From NCBI RefSeq assembly GCF_023715645.1, contig NZ_JAMBOP010000017.1, positions 27,633 through 91,632 of the forward strand: DNA of 64,000 nucleotides, written 5' to 3'. The notes beneath the pieces are model-generated. The model was not told where the DNA came from. It saw nothing but the letters and a program-made list of their open reading frames with translations, and searched no databases. Every line of letters starts with the position of its first letter. The first letter of the stretch is position 1. Positions 15,417 to 24,288 of the stretch are shown one piece after another. Origin of the DNA: Bacillus cytotoxicus (lineage in GTDB: Bacteria; Bacillota; Bacilli; Bacillales; Bacillaceae_G). The position numbers were made by a program, and so were the translations under genes.

Positions 15417-16268
15417 ATGGACATTTTATTAGCACTTCTCCCAGCATTAGCTTGGGGAAATATTTTATTAATAAGTGTAAAAATGGGCGGCGGTGCATAT
15501 AGCCAAACGGTAGGTATAACAATTGGTGCTCTATTCTTTGCAACAATTATGTATGCATTTACAACGCCGGTTCTATCTTTAACTATATTAATTGTTGGCT
15601 TTATTTCAGGTTTATTTTGGGCTTTAGGGCAAGTCAATCAGTTAAAAACAGTTCAAACATTAGGCGTTTCAACAACAGTTACCATTTCAACTGGTATGCA
15701 GCTTGTAGCTACTTCTATCTTTGGGGTTATTGCCTTCCATGAGTGGACAACAACTACTACAATTATCATGGGAACGATTGCAATTCTCTTCATCGTAATC
15801 GGTGTTGTTTTAACTTCTTTAGATGATAAAGAAAATGCACAACCGCCAGGACAATTGAAAAAAGGTTTACTTACTCTCATTGTTTCTACTCTCGGTTACT
15901 TTGTGTATGTAATCATTATTCGTTGGTACAACATTGATGGCTGGGCTGCTATTTTACCTCAAGCAGTTGGTATGTTTGTTGGAGCAGTTGTACTGACATT
16001 TAAACATAAACCATTTAACAAATATGCAATTCGCAATATCTTATCTGGTCTACTTTGGGGAACAGGAAACTTCTTCTTACTTCTTTCCTTACCACGAGTT
16101 GGCGTTGCAACGAGCTTCTCATTATCTCAAACAGGGATTATATTCTCAACGTTTGGTGCAATCGTCTTTTTAGGTGAAAAGAAAACAAAACGTCAAATGG
16201 TATTTATTGTGCTTGGAAGTACTTTAATTATTGGCGGAGCTGTTCTACTTGGTATGGCGAAATCTTAA
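15417..16268 (+). CDS. glcU: Glucose/ribose uptake protein, GRP transporter family
   Basis: 283 residues with ten hydrophobic segments in two homologous halves, as in the drug/metabolite superfamily. It starts MDILLALLPALAWGNILL and contains GLLWGTGNFFLLLSLPRVGVATSFSLSQTG, the signature of GlcU/RbsU proteins. It would import glucose (or ribose) by proton symport. An AAGAAGGGAG ribosome-binding site precedes the ATG. Single gene with its own terminator. The glucose-versus-ribose preference cannot be decided from sequence. Confidence 0.85.
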   Translation: MDILLALLPALAWGNILLISVKMGGGAYSQTVGITIGALFFATIMYAFTTPVLSLTILIVGFISGLFWALGQVNQLKTVQTLGVSTTVTISTGMQLVATSIFGVIAFHEWTTTTTIIMGTIAILFIVIGVVLTSLDDKENAQPPGQLKKGLLTLIVSTLGYFVYVIIIRWYNIDGWAAILPQAVGMFVGAVVLTFKHKPFNKYAIRNILSGLLWGTGNFFLLLSLPRVGVATSFSLSQTGIIFSTFGAIVFLGEKKTKRQMVFIVLGSTLIIGGAVLLGMAKS

Positions 16269-16276
16269 TGATATAT

Positions 16277-16318
16277 CCTAGTTTCGGAAATGCTACTTTC
16301 TGAGACTAGGATTTTTTT
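16277..16318 (+). terminator. glcU terminator
   Basis: ATCCTAGTTTC / GAGACTAGGAT stem followed by TTTTTTTG. Confidence 0.85.
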
Positions 16319-16403
16319 GTATGCAAATCTTTTCTTTTTACAATGCTCTTTCATCAATGGTATCGTTTTAGTAGTACATTTCTTACAGGAAGGATTAAAA
16401 GAT

Positions 16404-17213
16404 ATGCAAAGGAAACAAAGAGTGTTATTTATTGGTGCAGGTCGTATGGCAGAAGCCCTTTTTGCTGGACTTCTTCATACAAGTAAAGAGCAGATTGCTG
16501 AGATTGTCGTATCCAATCAACGAAATCAAGAAAGACTTGCGGAATTGCATGAAAAGTATGCTGTTTCTACAACAACTGATTGGAAACAATATGTGGCAGA
16601 TGCTGATGTTATCGTCTTAGCGATGCCTCCTGAAGCACATGAACAATTGTTAACGGAACTCTCTCCACTTGTCAGCAATCATTTTATTGTAACAGTTGCA
16701 GCTGGCATTGGCCCTTCTTATTTAGAATCAAGGCTTCCTAAAGGTACTGCCGTTGCTTGGATTATGCCAAATACAGCTGCTACAATTGGAAAGTCAATTT
16801 CGTTATACACAGCAGGTTCTTTTGTAAGCAAAGAGCAGATTGAAATCTTACAAATGCTCGTAAATGGTATTGGAGACGCTCAATTATGTACAGAAGAAGA
16901 AATTCATCAACTAACAGCTATTACAGGCAGTGCCCCTGCCTTCCTTTACTACTTTGCTGAGAGCTTAATTGAAGCAACAAAACAGTATGGTATTGATGAA
17001 ATGACTGCAAAACACCTCGTAATTAAAATGATTACAGGATCTGCCGCTATGCTAGAGAGCAAAAACAATCCTGCGATGCTTCGTGAACAAGTGACAACAC
17101 CAGGTGGTGCAACTGCAGCAGGCTTAAAAGTATTATATGAAAATAATTTCATGAACATGATGCAAGAAGCAATTGAAGCAACAAATAAAAAAGCTAGCGG
17201 GAAAACAATTTAA
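16404..17213 (+). CDS. proI: Pyrroline-5-carboxylate reductase
   Basis: 269 residues from the ATG at 16404 (AGGAAGG upstream); the longer frame to 16290 starts in the glcU terminator and is rejected. A Rossmann NADPH site is present at VLFIGAGRMAEALF. The P5CR signature ITGSAPAFLYYFAESLIEA and TTPGGATAAGLKVL follow. It reduces pyrroline-5-carboxylate to proline in the cytoplasm. The genus has several paralogues (proI, proG, proH); the assignment to proI is by general resemblance. Confidence 0.85.
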   Translation: MQRKQRVLFIGAGRMAEALFAGLLHTSKEQIAEIVVSNQRNQERLAELHEKYAVSTTTDWKQYVADADVIVLAMPPEAHEQLLTELSPLVSNHFIVTVAAGIGPSYLESRLPKGTAVAWIMPNTAATIGKSISLYTAGSFVSKEQIEILQMLVNGIGDAQLCTEEEIHQLTAITGSAPAFLYYFAESLIEATKQYGIDEMTAKHLVIKMITGSAAMLESKNNPAMLREQVTTPGGATAAGLKVLYENNFMNMMQEAIEATNKKASGKTI

Positions 17214-17218
17214 TTTTA

Positions 17219-17358
17219 AAACAAGCAGAAAAAATCTTATTTAAAGATGCCGTCATCTCACCTCTCTATCAAAAAGAATCATCTTACTTAGAGCAGATGT
17301 CGTTGAAGTTGATTTTGCAAGTCCAGTGAACTTCAAATGAGCAAGAATTGAAAAGTAA
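17219..17358 (+). pseudogene. Relic of an oligopeptide-binding protein (OppA-like C-terminus)
   Basis: The frame from 17219 reads KQAEKILFKDAVISPLYQKE, the characteristic near-C-terminal block of OppA-type proteins. It then shifts frame (near 17300) into VDFASPVNFK and ARIEK, matching the usual end. A frameshift and an internal stop are present, and the first ~90% of the gene is absent. It lies directly against the proI stop codon, so an upstream deletion fused the two. Confidence 0.65.
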
Positions 17359-17364
17359 TAGACA

Positions 17365-17393
17365 AAAGGTATCCCATTTAAGGATACCTTTTT
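17365..17393. terminator. Bidirectional terminator
   Basis: AAAAGGTATCC / GGATACCTTTTT stem between the relic and the convergent yhgE-like gene. Confidence 0.85.
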
Positions 17394-17395
17394 CT

Positions 17396-18541
17396 TTATG
17401 CTTCATTCCCTTTTATTACAGTTTGATTTTTCTTCAGTAGGATAGATATTTTATATCCGATCAAAGTGATTATTTGAGTTACCGCAATAATAATGCATAA
17501 AAACATTATATTTTTTGTTAGATTCTCCCCTCCAAATATAATTGTATAATATCCATCTGCTGCGTATGTGGCAGGAAGTAATTTCCCAATTGTTTGATAC
17601 GTATGTGATAACATGACATGCGGTACCATCACACCAGCGCTCACAAGCTGTAAAGATAACGAGAGAATATTAAAGAGCATCCCTGCATTTCCAAACAAAT
17701 TAAGAAACATTTGCGTTAAAGAGAGAAAAGCAAAAAAGACAATGGTTTGAAATAACCAAACCGTAACGATTGGTTCCTGTATTTGAATATGAAAGAACTT
17801 CATCAAAACAACTGTAATGATCGCCAATACTACAGCAACAACCATATTCATACATTGTCTTGAAAAGAAATTCCCCAAACCGCTTTCAACAAGTTGCGAT
17901 GCTTTATATAACTCCATACTCATAATCATTGCTCCTACAAATGAAGCTAACACAATCATAAGTGGTACCATGTTGATGGAAAATCCTTTCGCATCATTTA
18001 CTTTATGAATCGTAATTCCAACTGCGTCTTCAGTTAACCCTTTTATCACTTCTGCACTGCCTGATCCCATAGCTTGCAACTTCCCAGCAACCATTTGCTG
18101 TTTATAGCTTGATACCTCTTTATTTACATTATCATTAACCTGTTTCGCAACTCCCTCCATCATCTGCTTTGCCATCATTGCATTTGCTTGATTAATATGG
18201 AAATTTAAATCCGTCTTTCCTTTTTCACTTATATCCTTTGAAAAAGAAGGTGGAATTTCAATAATCATATCGTATACACGTTCATCCATTGCCTCTTTTG
18301 CTTTTTCCATAGACTCCTCTTTCTTCACTTGAAAAGGCAGGTTGTTCTGTAAACCTCCTGCAATTTTATTTCCCATGTTCGTATCTTGATTCACAATAGC
18401 AATACGCATTTCTTTCGCTCTTTCATATACCCCATCATACGCTGTTAGCCAAACACAAAAGAAAATAAGTTGGAATGCCAACGCTACCACAATTCCTACA
18501 TACGTACCTGGTATTTTTAAAAACTGTTTAAATGCATTCAT
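17396..18541 (-). CDS. YhgE/Pip-type ABC-2 membrane protein
   Basis: 381 residues from the ATG at 18541 (GGGAGATGAGAAG upstream). One N-terminal helix (about 12-32) is followed by a ~160-residue extracytoplasmic domain containing VNQDTNMGNKIAGGL, and then five membrane helices: the ABC-2 / phage-infection-protein layout. Probably part of an export or efflux system without its own ATPase here. It follows the TetR gene and has a TetR-type operator just upstream (18563-18578), so it is likely the repressor's target. Confidence 0.75.
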   Translation of the reverse strand: MNAFKQFLKIPGTYVGIVVALAFQLIFFCVWLTAYDGVYERAKEMRIAIVNQDTNMGNKIAGGLQNNLPFQVKKEESMEKAKEAMDERVYDMIIEIPPSFSKDISEKGKTDLNFHINQANAMMAKQMMEGVAKQVNDNVNKEVSSYKQQMVAGKLQAMGSGSAEVIKGLTEDAVGITIHKVNDAKGFSINMVPLMIVLASFVGAMIMSMELYKASQLVESGLGNFFSRQCMNMVVAVVLAIITVVLMKFFHIQIQEPIVTVWLFQTIVFFAFLSLTQMFLNLFGNAGMLFNILSLSLQLVSAGVMVPHVMLSHTYQTIGKLLPATYAADGYYTIIFGGENLTKNIMFLCIIIAVTQIITLIGYKISILLKKNQTVIKGNEA

Positions 18542-18562
18542 CTTCTCATCTCCCAAAAGCAA

Positions 18563-18578
18563 GCAAGTACACACTTGC
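18563..18578. promoter_or_regulatory. TetR-family operator, second site (before yhgE-like gene)
   Basis: GCAAGT-ACAC-ACTTGC. It matches the site upstream of the repressor gene (GCAAGT-GATC-ACTTAC) with the same half-sites and the same 4-nt spacer. Confidence 0.7.
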
Positions 18579-18597
18579 ATTTATTTTCAAATAAATA

Positions 18598-19179
18598 CTA
18601 GGGTCTTAATGCCCTAGCATATAAGGTTATATTATTTTCAATAAAATTCTCATCATTGATCTCTATAAGTCGATTTTCAAAACGTAATTTGGATAGAAAA
18701 TAACCAAAATTAATCCATATGAAGTTCATTACTTGCGCTTCAATATTTGTATGAATAATTTTCCCGTCTTGCTGCATCTTTTCAAAATAAATCATCAATT
18801 CTTCTTTTAGCCCTTTTGGTATCTTCGCAATTTCATCATCTAATTCAGGAAATTCACCCGTTTCACGTATACCAATAGAAATAATGTCTTTCGCTTCATT
18901 CAGAAATTTATGATAGTGCCTTGCTAAATTCTTCAAATCTGTTTCTATATCCCACACAATTTCTGTTTGTAAAAATTGCTGTAAATGCGGTACATATGAA
19001 AATTCATAAACGGCAGCTTCAATGACACCTTTTTTATTTTTAAAATTACGAAATATCGTTACTTCATTAACGCCAGCACGCATTGCGATTTCTTTCGTTG
19101 TTGTTGCTTTATATCCTTTTTCTTTTACTAACTCAATTGCTGCTTGAATAATTTTCTCTGCTGTCTTTGAGCGCGCCAT
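18598..19179 (-). CDS. TetR/AcrR family repressor
   Basis: 193 residues. The N-terminal helix-turn-helix IIQAAIELVKEKGYKATTTKEIAMRAGVNEVTIFRNFKNKKG (about 9-50) is typical; the remainder is the variable ligand-binding domain. It is upstream of and co-directional with the yhgE-like permease. Two identical-type palindromes, one before each gene, indicate autoregulation plus control of the permease. The ligand is unknown. Confidence 0.88.
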   Translation of the reverse strand: MARSKTAEKIIQAAIELVKEKGYKATTTKEIAMRAGVNEVTIFRNFKNKKGVIEAAVYEFSYVPHLQQFLQTEIVWDIETDLKNLARHYHKFLNEAKDIISIGIRETGEFPELDDEIAKIPKGLKEELMIYFEKMQQDGKIIHTNIEAQVMNFIWINFGYFLSKLRFENRLIEINDENFIENNITLYARALRP

Positions 19180-19198
19180 ATAATCCTCTCTTTCTGAT

Positions 19199-19214
19199 GC
19201 AAGTGATCACTTAC
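19199..19214. promoter_or_regulatory. TetR-family operator, first site (own promoter)
   Basis: GCAAGT-GATC-ACTTAC 20 bp upstream of the repressor start, with a perfect 12-bp core AAGTGATCACTT. Confidence 0.75.
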
Positions 19215-19267
19215 ATTTAGATTATATAACTTTCCTAATTATTGTCAATCCGTTTTTTTGGAAATCC

Positions 19268-19798
19268 TTAAGAACGATACTCATACAAACAACCAAGAAA
19301 CTGGAATATAGTTAATATAAAGCTAAATAAAAACATGACTAACATGCTCATATGTAAAGATGGCTGAAAAATAGTAATTGCTCCCCAAACACTAATACTA
19401 AACAAGAAAAATTGAGCAATGACTCCCGCTGGTTTCAACCATATCCTTGTTTTTTGTTTTGTAATCTTCACTAAAAATCCGATAACTGAAAATAAGGTTA
19501 ATGCAATAAATGCTAGCCACCTTCCATAGGCAACATCATAAGGTTCAATTTGACCCGGGAATATGAAATGAATAATACGAAATAATAGAATACCAATACC
19601 GACACAAATAATTAATCCAAGTAAACATTCTATACTAGCCCTAAATAGAGATTTTAAAATTGGCTTGTTTTTCCCTATTACTTCTAATACTTCACTTAAC
19701 ATGCCAAGTGTAAATAGTACAAAAAACCATATAAAGAAGTAAAAAGGGGTTTCTAATTTCAATAATTCTGATATTGAATAGAATAACATTTTCCACAT
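19268..19798 (-). CDS. Multi-pass membrane protein, unknown
   Basis: 176 residues with about five hydrophobic helices (near 18-38, 52-76, 92-112, 123-145 and 150-170). No family motif recognised. Starts 21 bp after the AraC-type gene on the same strand, so the two probably form an operon in which the regulator comes first. Confidence 0.6.
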   Translation of the reverse strand: MWKMLFYSISELLKLETPFYFFIWFFVLFTLGMLSEVLEVIGKNKPILKSLFRASIECLLGLIICVGIGILLFRIIHFIFPGQIEPYDVAYGRWLAFIALTLFSVIGFLVKITKQKTRIWLKPAGVIAQFFLFSISVWGAITIFQPSLHMSMLVMFLFSFILTIFQFLGCLYEYRS

Positions 19799-19818
19799 GT
19801 GTTCTTTCTCACCCTTTC

Positions 19819-20724
19819 TTATTCTTCTATATCTTCAAACTGCAAATTCGTAGGTTCTTCAGAAAGAGTCTCATAAAAATTTTCCGCTAAGTCCGTTGAT
19901 GGCACCTTTTCATCAACTTCATCTAATCGAAAACTATCCGCCCATATGCAGCCTTCTCCTGATAATAAAATGCCAAATGCAATTCCAATCGCCTCTTCTT
20001 TTATATCCAGCACAACTGAATAAGGCTCCCAGTTTGTCGTATTTTTAATTGGACGATTTTGCATATTATCCATAGCTAATGGCTCTGTATCTTTTCCGTC
20101 CACACGCATCCACAGTCCCGCCCAATCTTTCACACTTTTACTTTTAATAAATGCTGTTAGGCGCAAACGCTTTCCCCTGTATTTATCAGCTTTAAACATT
20201 TGCATAAGTGTTGTAAATCCACCATGTGTAACATCCTCTTTCGCTTTTATATAAGCTGATGTTTTTCCTTGATGAACAGATTCATAGTCTATTCCCATTT
20301 CATATTCTCCAGGATGACTTCCACTTAACACCCATCCTTTCGGTAATCCTTTTTGCATTGAAACGCCCTCCCTTTCTATATAAAATGATTGAAAATACGT
20401 CCGATACTTTTTCGGTGGTAACTGAAACATGCCTTTAAATGCTCTAGTAAATGCTTCTTGTGAGGAAAACCCATACTGCACTGCAATATCTAATACAGAT
20501 CGATTTGTCATCACTAATGCCTGCGCTGCATATGTTAATCGTCTCTTTCGAATATATGCGTTAACGCTCATTCCAAGATTGTCTTGAAAAACCCGATGAA
20601 AATGATACATAGACATAGCACAGTAAGAAGAAACTTTTTCTAAAGTCAGTTCTTCCTCAATATGTTTTTCTATGTAATCAATGGCACCTTTTAATAGTTC
20701 ATCATACCTCTGCACACTCACCAT
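19819..20724 (-). CDS. AraC family transcriptional regulator
   Basis: 301 residues. Two helix-turn-helix motifs lie at the N-terminus: LTLEKVSSYCAMSMYHFHRVFQDNLGMSVNAYIRKRRL and VLDIAVQYGFSSQEAFTRAFKGMFQLPPKKYR (about 25-110). The ~190-residue C-terminal domain (WVLSGSHPGEYEMGIDYESV; LWMRVDGKD; IWADSFRLDEV) looks like a beta-rich ligand-binding module, not the usual GyrI-like domain. It probably controls the downstream membrane protein or itself. Confidence 0.82.
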   Translation of the reverse strand: MVSVQRYDELLKGAIDYIEKHIEEELTLEKVSSYCAMSMYHFHRVFQDNLGMSVNAYIRKRRLTYAAQALVMTNRSVLDIAVQYGFSSQEAFTRAFKGMFQLPPKKYRTYFQSFYIEREGVSMQKGLPKGWVLSGSHPGEYEMGIDYESVHQGKTSAYIKAKEDVTHGGFTTLMQMFKADKYRGKRLRLTAFIKSKSVKDWAGLWMRVDGKDTEPLAMDNMQNRPIKNTTNWEPYSVVLDIKEEAIGIAFGILLSGEGCIWADSFRLDEVDEKVPSTDLAENFYETLSEEPTNLQFEDIEE

Positions 20725-20871
20725 TCCTCCTCACATTCCAAATTTAACACAAAAGTTTTATCTATTTTTTGATTTAATTTGCGATATTTGGAAAAATAAT
20801 TCCTCCACTTTACATAAAAAGATAAATATTGGAAAAACTTTATTTGAAAACAACTAAGGAGGCTTTACAAA

Positions 20872-21333
20872 ATGAGAATCTTATTTTCAATCCTTTTAGC
20901 ATTCATGCTATTACCTGCAATGACAGGCTGTACACCTAAGAAACAGGATACAACTACTGATAAGAAAACGACAGAAGGTGGAAAACAAGCAGCTAACCAA
21001 GATTTAAAATTAAGCTTTAATGAATTTGATTTAAAGGCAAACTACAAAGATACAAAGAAAGACTACGAAGCTGACTACAAACATAAAAAAGAAAATAACA
21101 AGCCAGAGGTAAAATTAGACGATAGTAAAACAAATGAAAAGCTATCTGGAGATGAAGCATTGACCAAGCTAACTCCACTCTTACAGCAACTAAAATTTGA
21201 TAAAGACACAAAAGATGAAGACGTCATTAATCAAGTAGTAGATATATTCCAACTGGACAAAGACTATGAAAAATTCGACTTAGAAGTTGTCTTTACAGAT
21301 GGAACGAAAAAAGAATATAAAATGCCAAAGTAA
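20872..21333 (+). CDS. YusW-like lipoprotein
   Basis: 153 residues. The signal peptide ends in a lipobox (LPAMTGC), followed by a Lys/Thr/Gln-rich linker. The C-terminal region LSFNEFDLKANYKDTKKDYEADY through FDLEVVFTDGTKKEYK is YusW-like. It is anchored outside the membrane; function unknown. AAGGAGG precedes the ATG. Confidence 0.75.
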   Translation: MRILFSILLAFMLLPAMTGCTPKKQDTTTDKKTTEGGKQAANQDLKLSFNEFDLKANYKDTKKDYEADYKHKKENNKPEVKLDDSKTNEKLSGDEALTKLTPLLQQLKFDKDTKDEDVINQVVDIFQLDKDYEKFDLEVVFTDGTKKEYKMPK

Positions 21334-21389
21334 ACGCAAACTCTAAAAGTACCCCTATATTGATCATGAAGATTCAAATAGCTAAAAAT

Positions 21390-21428
21390 AAAGTAGCCCT
21401 TTTAACTTTCGTTTAAAAGGGCTACTTT
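21390..21428. terminator. Bidirectional terminator
   Basis: AAAGTAGCCCTTTTAAC / GTTTAAAAGGGCTACTTT stem between convergent genes. Confidence 0.9.
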
Positions 21429-21438
21429 ATGATTTTTT

Positions 21439-21684
21439 TTATTTTTCATTAAAACATTTTTTATGAAATCTTTTCCCATCCATTTTGTTATAGTACACTT
21501 CATATTTCTCTCTCGTAGTTGGATCAAAGTATACTTCTCCTGTAAATATATAACTATTGGGTACTTCTGTACCATGATTATTTTGTAATCTTTTATCTTT
21601 TCTCTTAGCCATTAGTAAAATAATAAGAAAAATAATGAGCTGTACACAAAAATAGACTATAATACCTTTCCACATACTATTCAA
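21439..21684 (-). CDS. Small membrane-anchored protein, unknown
   Basis: 81 residues: one N-terminal transmembrane helix (about 6-26), then a basic cytosolic or external tail with TGEVYFDPTTREKYEVYYNKMDGKRFHKKCF. Its start overlaps the end of the upstream YbjQ-family gene by 8 bp, so the two are co-translated. No family recognised. Confidence 0.6.
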   Translation of the reverse strand: MNSMWKGIIVYFCVQLIIFLIILLMAKRKDKRLQNNHGTEVPNSYIFTGEVYFDPTTREKYEVYYNKMDGKRFHKKCFNEK

Positions 21685-22000
21685 CTTTTTCTACAATAAC
21701 AGCTGTACCATACGCTACAATCTCACTCATATTATGACTCAAGCTTCCTGAATCAAAACGAACCATAATAATCGCATTTGCCCCCATTGCTGTGGCATTT
21801 TCAACCATGCGATCTAACGCATATTTTCTTGCGTCCTCAAGCATCTCTGTATACTGTAGAATCTCTCCTCCAAATAATCCTTTGAATCCAGCCATAATAT
21901 CTTTTCCTAATCCTCTTGCTCGCACTGTTAATCCAAATACCGTTCCCAAAGTCTGTTTCACTTCATAACCCGGTAAGCTCTCCGTTGTTACAACAATCAT
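21677..22000 (-). CDS. YbjQ/UPF0145 family protein
   Basis: 107 residues from the ATG at 22000 (GAGGAGTTGAAAGAA upstream). Contains VTTESLPGYEV, TVRARGLGKDIMAGFKGLFGGEI, MVENATAMGANAIIMVRFDS and VAYGTAVIVEK, the full YbjQ signature. These form small decameric beta-rich proteins of unknown role. An AT-rich dyad (22021-22050) lies in the leader. First gene of a two-gene unit with the 81-residue protein. Confidence 0.85.
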   Translation of the reverse strand: MIVVTTESLPGYEVKQTLGTVFGLTVRARGLGKDIMAGFKGLFGGEILQYTEMLEDARKYALDRMVENATAMGANAIIMVRFDSGSLSHNMSEIVAYGTAVIVEKVE

Positions 22001-22099
22001 TTCTTTCAACTCCTCATATATTATTATTATCAATAATGATAATAATAATATATGCAAAAAATGTCAAACATTCCTCCTTTCCAATTACATATTTATAGC

Positions 22100-22114
22100 C
22101 CCACGAATAGCGGG
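22100..22114. repeat. Short dyad CCCACGAATAGCGGG, copy 1
   Basis: A 15-bp imperfect dyad followed by ATAA. The identical 15-mer plus GATAA occurs at 26697-26711 in front of dctB. Confidence 0.6.
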
Positions 22115-22123
22115 ATAAAATAA

Positions 22124-22153
22124 AAATAACTTTGTTCGGAAACAAAGTTATTT
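22124..22153 (-). terminator. Terminator of the lipoprotein gene
   Basis: AAATAACTTTGTT / AACAAAGTTATTT hairpin at the 3' end of the minus-strand lipoprotein. Confidence 0.8.
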
Positions 22154-22672
22154 CGCTGACTTCTCTTCTTTTTTAAAGCGATCATAATAGTTAACTGCTG
22201 TAGACAGATGCACCTCAATATCGCGAATTAATGCCGTGTTTCCTTCTTTCGCTAATCGGTCTAATTTTTTCACCGCTTGTTCTGTTTCTTTTAAAAAGCC
22301 TGTATATAATTCATTTTCTTTTTCTTTTGACTTTGGAACTCGAATTTCTTTACGCACATTCTCAATATCCGCTAATGTATTGTCCGCTAACTTTTGGGCG
22401 TCTTCTTTAAACTTCGGCTGATTCATTTCCTTTCCTGATTTCTCTTCGGCTTTTTTCCAAAGCTTCATGGCCTCATTTACTTCATTATTAATTTTGTCTT
22501 CATATTGACCATGTACAGATTGATACACCTTCAAATCTTCAGGATTGTCTTCTTTATGATTGGCTTGCTCTACTTTGTCTTTCGTTTCTTGTTTTGTTTC
22601 TTTATTACTAGTACATCCTGTTAATAGTAATGCACTACTAAGCAGAATCACACCCCAAGTTTTTTGCTTCAT
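22148..22672 (-). CDS. Lipoprotein of unknown function
   Basis: 174 residues. Signal peptide and lipobox LLLTGC near the start. The mature part is helical and strongly charged (Lys/Glu-rich), with NNEVNEAMKLWKKAEEKSGKEMNQPKFKEDAQKLADNT, resembling four-helix surface lipoproteins. Preceded by a ribosome-binding site (AAAAGGAGCAG). Single gene; function unknown. Confidence 0.7.
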   Translation of the reverse strand: MKQKTWGVILLSSALLLTGCTSNKETKQETKDKVEQANHKEDNPEDLKVYQSVHGQYEDKINNEVNEAMKLWKKAEEKSGKEMNQPKFKEDAQKLADNTLADIENVRKEIRVPKSKEKENELYTGFLKETEQAVKKLDRLAKEGNTALIRDIEVHLSTAVNYYDRFKKEEKSAK

Positions 22673-22847
22673 TTCAAACTGCTCCTTTTGTTCACTGTAT
22701 GTCTTCTCTCATTATTATAGCGATAACAAGTACAAATTCACATGTATCTGCTCGCTATTATACCTATAGCGATATTCTGTTCACAATATCGTCACTTTAT
22801 CCACTACGTGCTAAACACTTACGTCCTCTTATATATAAATCAAAAAA

Positions 22848-22874
22848 ACTATCCACTTATTCTAGTGGATAGTT
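22848..22874 (-). terminator. dctA terminator
   Basis: AACTATCCACT / AGTGGATAGTT hairpin with A/T tracts, 15 bp past the dctA stop codon. Confidence 0.85.
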
Positions 22875-22889
22875 CCTTCTATTCATGCA

Positions 22890-24167
22890 TTATACAGCTT
22901 CCTTCGCCTCTGCTAATCCTTTTATACTAGAAACGGCTTCTGCATGCTTTGCTTCATCAAATTCGTTTTCACTCTTTGCGACAACGATTGTCGCAATCCC
23001 ATTTCCAATTAAGTTTACAATCGCTCTTCCTTCACTCATAAAGCGATCAACTCCAAGAAGTAACGCTAATCCTTCCAAAGGAATAACCTTTAATGCAGCT
23101 AACGTAGACGCTAATACAATAAATCCACTTCCTGTCACACCTGCAGCACCTTTAGACGTTAACATAAGCACTAAAATAATGGTAATTTGCTGTCCAATTG
23201 TTAAGTCGATACCAAATACTTGTGCTAAAAAGACAACTGCCATGGATAAATAAATAGACGTACCATCAAGATTAAAGGAATAACCTGTTGGAATAACGAG
23301 ACCAACAACGGATTTTGAACATCCAAATTTCTCCATCTTATTCATCATTCTTGGCAATACAGATTCAGAAGAACTTGTTCCTAATACAATTAGGATTTCA
23401 TCTCGAATAAACTTTAAATAATTCCATAAACTAAATCCATATATCTTACAAATAATATTTAAAACAACGAAAACGAATAAGAACATCGTTATATATACTG
23501 ACATCATTAATTTTCCAAGTGGTACAAGCGAAGCAAGTCCAAAGTTACCGATTGTATATGCCATAGCACCAAATGCCCCGATCGGTGCAGCTTTCATTAC
23601 ATAGCCAATAATTTTAAAGAATACGTGTGAAAGTTTGTCTAAGAAATCAATGACTGAGTTTCCTTTTTCCCCAAGAGCCGCTAATCCTACACCAAATAAA
23701 ATCGAAAAGAATAATACTTGTAAAATATCACCTTTCGCAAACGCATCAACCATATTAGAAGGAACGATATGGGTTACAAACTCAATCCAGTTAATGCCGT
23801 GTCCCCCATTTTGGGTATACTTTGATACATCCCCTTTTGCAAGTTCATTAAAATTAAGGCCTTCTCCTGGTTTCATAACATTTACAACAATTAAACCAAC
23901 AACAAGGGCAAATGTCGTTACTACCTCAAAATAAATAAGAGCTTTTCCGCCGACTTTACCAACCTTTTTCATATCTCCCATTTTGGCAATACCGAGTACA
24001 ATTGTTAAAAAAATAATCGGTGCAATTACCATTTTTACAGCATTGATAAATGTGTCACCTACCGGCTTCATTCCTTTACCAACACTTGGCCAAAGTAATC
24101 CAACTAACACCCCAAGCACAATAGCCGCTAATACTTGAAAGGTTAAGTTTTTAAAGAGTCGTTTCAC
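22890..24167 (-). CDS. dctA: C4-dicarboxylate:cation symporter (DAACS family)
   Basis: 425 residues with eight helices and two re-entrant loops. Diagnostic blocks are the serine-rich loop [21 protein letters not shown], the [22 protein letters not shown] motif and the substrate/cation region [21 protein letters not shown]. It imports succinate, fumarate and malate. It lies next to the dctR-dctS two-component system and divergent dctB, as in the B. subtilis dctB-S-R-P locus. A CcpA-type box lies upstream. Confidence 0.9.
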   Translation of the reverse strand: MKRLFKNLTFQVLAAIVLGVLVGLLWPSVGKGMKPVGDTFINAVKMVIAPIIFLTIVLGIAKMGDMKKVGKVGGKALIYFEVVTTFALVVGLIVVNVMKPGEGLNFNELAKGDVSKYTQNGGHGINWIEFVTHIVPSNMVDAFAKGDILQVLFFSILFGVGLAALGEKGNSVIDFLDKLSHVFFKIIGYVMKAAPIGAFGAMAYTIGNFGLASLVPLGKLMMSVYITMFLFVFVVLNIICKIYGFSLWNYLKFIRDEILIVLGTSSSESVLPRMMNKMEKFGCSKSVVGLVIPTGYSFNLDGTSIYLSMAVVFLAQVFGIDLTIGQQITIILVLMLTSKGAAGVTGSGFIVLASTLAALKVIPLEGLALLLGVDRFMSEGRAIVNLIGNGIATIVVAKSENEFDEAKHAEAVSSIKGLAEAKEAV

Positions 24168-24222
24168 CTTTCTTCTCCCCCCTCTAATTTTTTTAATTTT
24201 CTATTCATTAATTTCTAACGTA

Positions 24223-24237
24223 ATGATAGCGTTTACA
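24223..24237 (-). promoter_or_regulatory. Probable cre (CcpA) site upstream of dctA
   Basis: ATGATAGCGTTTACA fits the Bacillus cre consensus WTGNAARCGNWWWCA with one mismatch. It is 56 bp upstream of dctA, a sensible place for carbon catabolite repression of dicarboxylate uptake. Confidence 0.65.
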
Positions 24238-24288
24238 TTAGAAAGAGAGAAGTTTATGGTCATAACGAATATTTTGTTCATTTTGGTC

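Noticed and set aside
22885-23253. 122-residue plus-strand frame antisense to dctA
   Set aside because: Shadow of a clear DAACS transporter gene; no ribosome-binding site and low-complexity translation.
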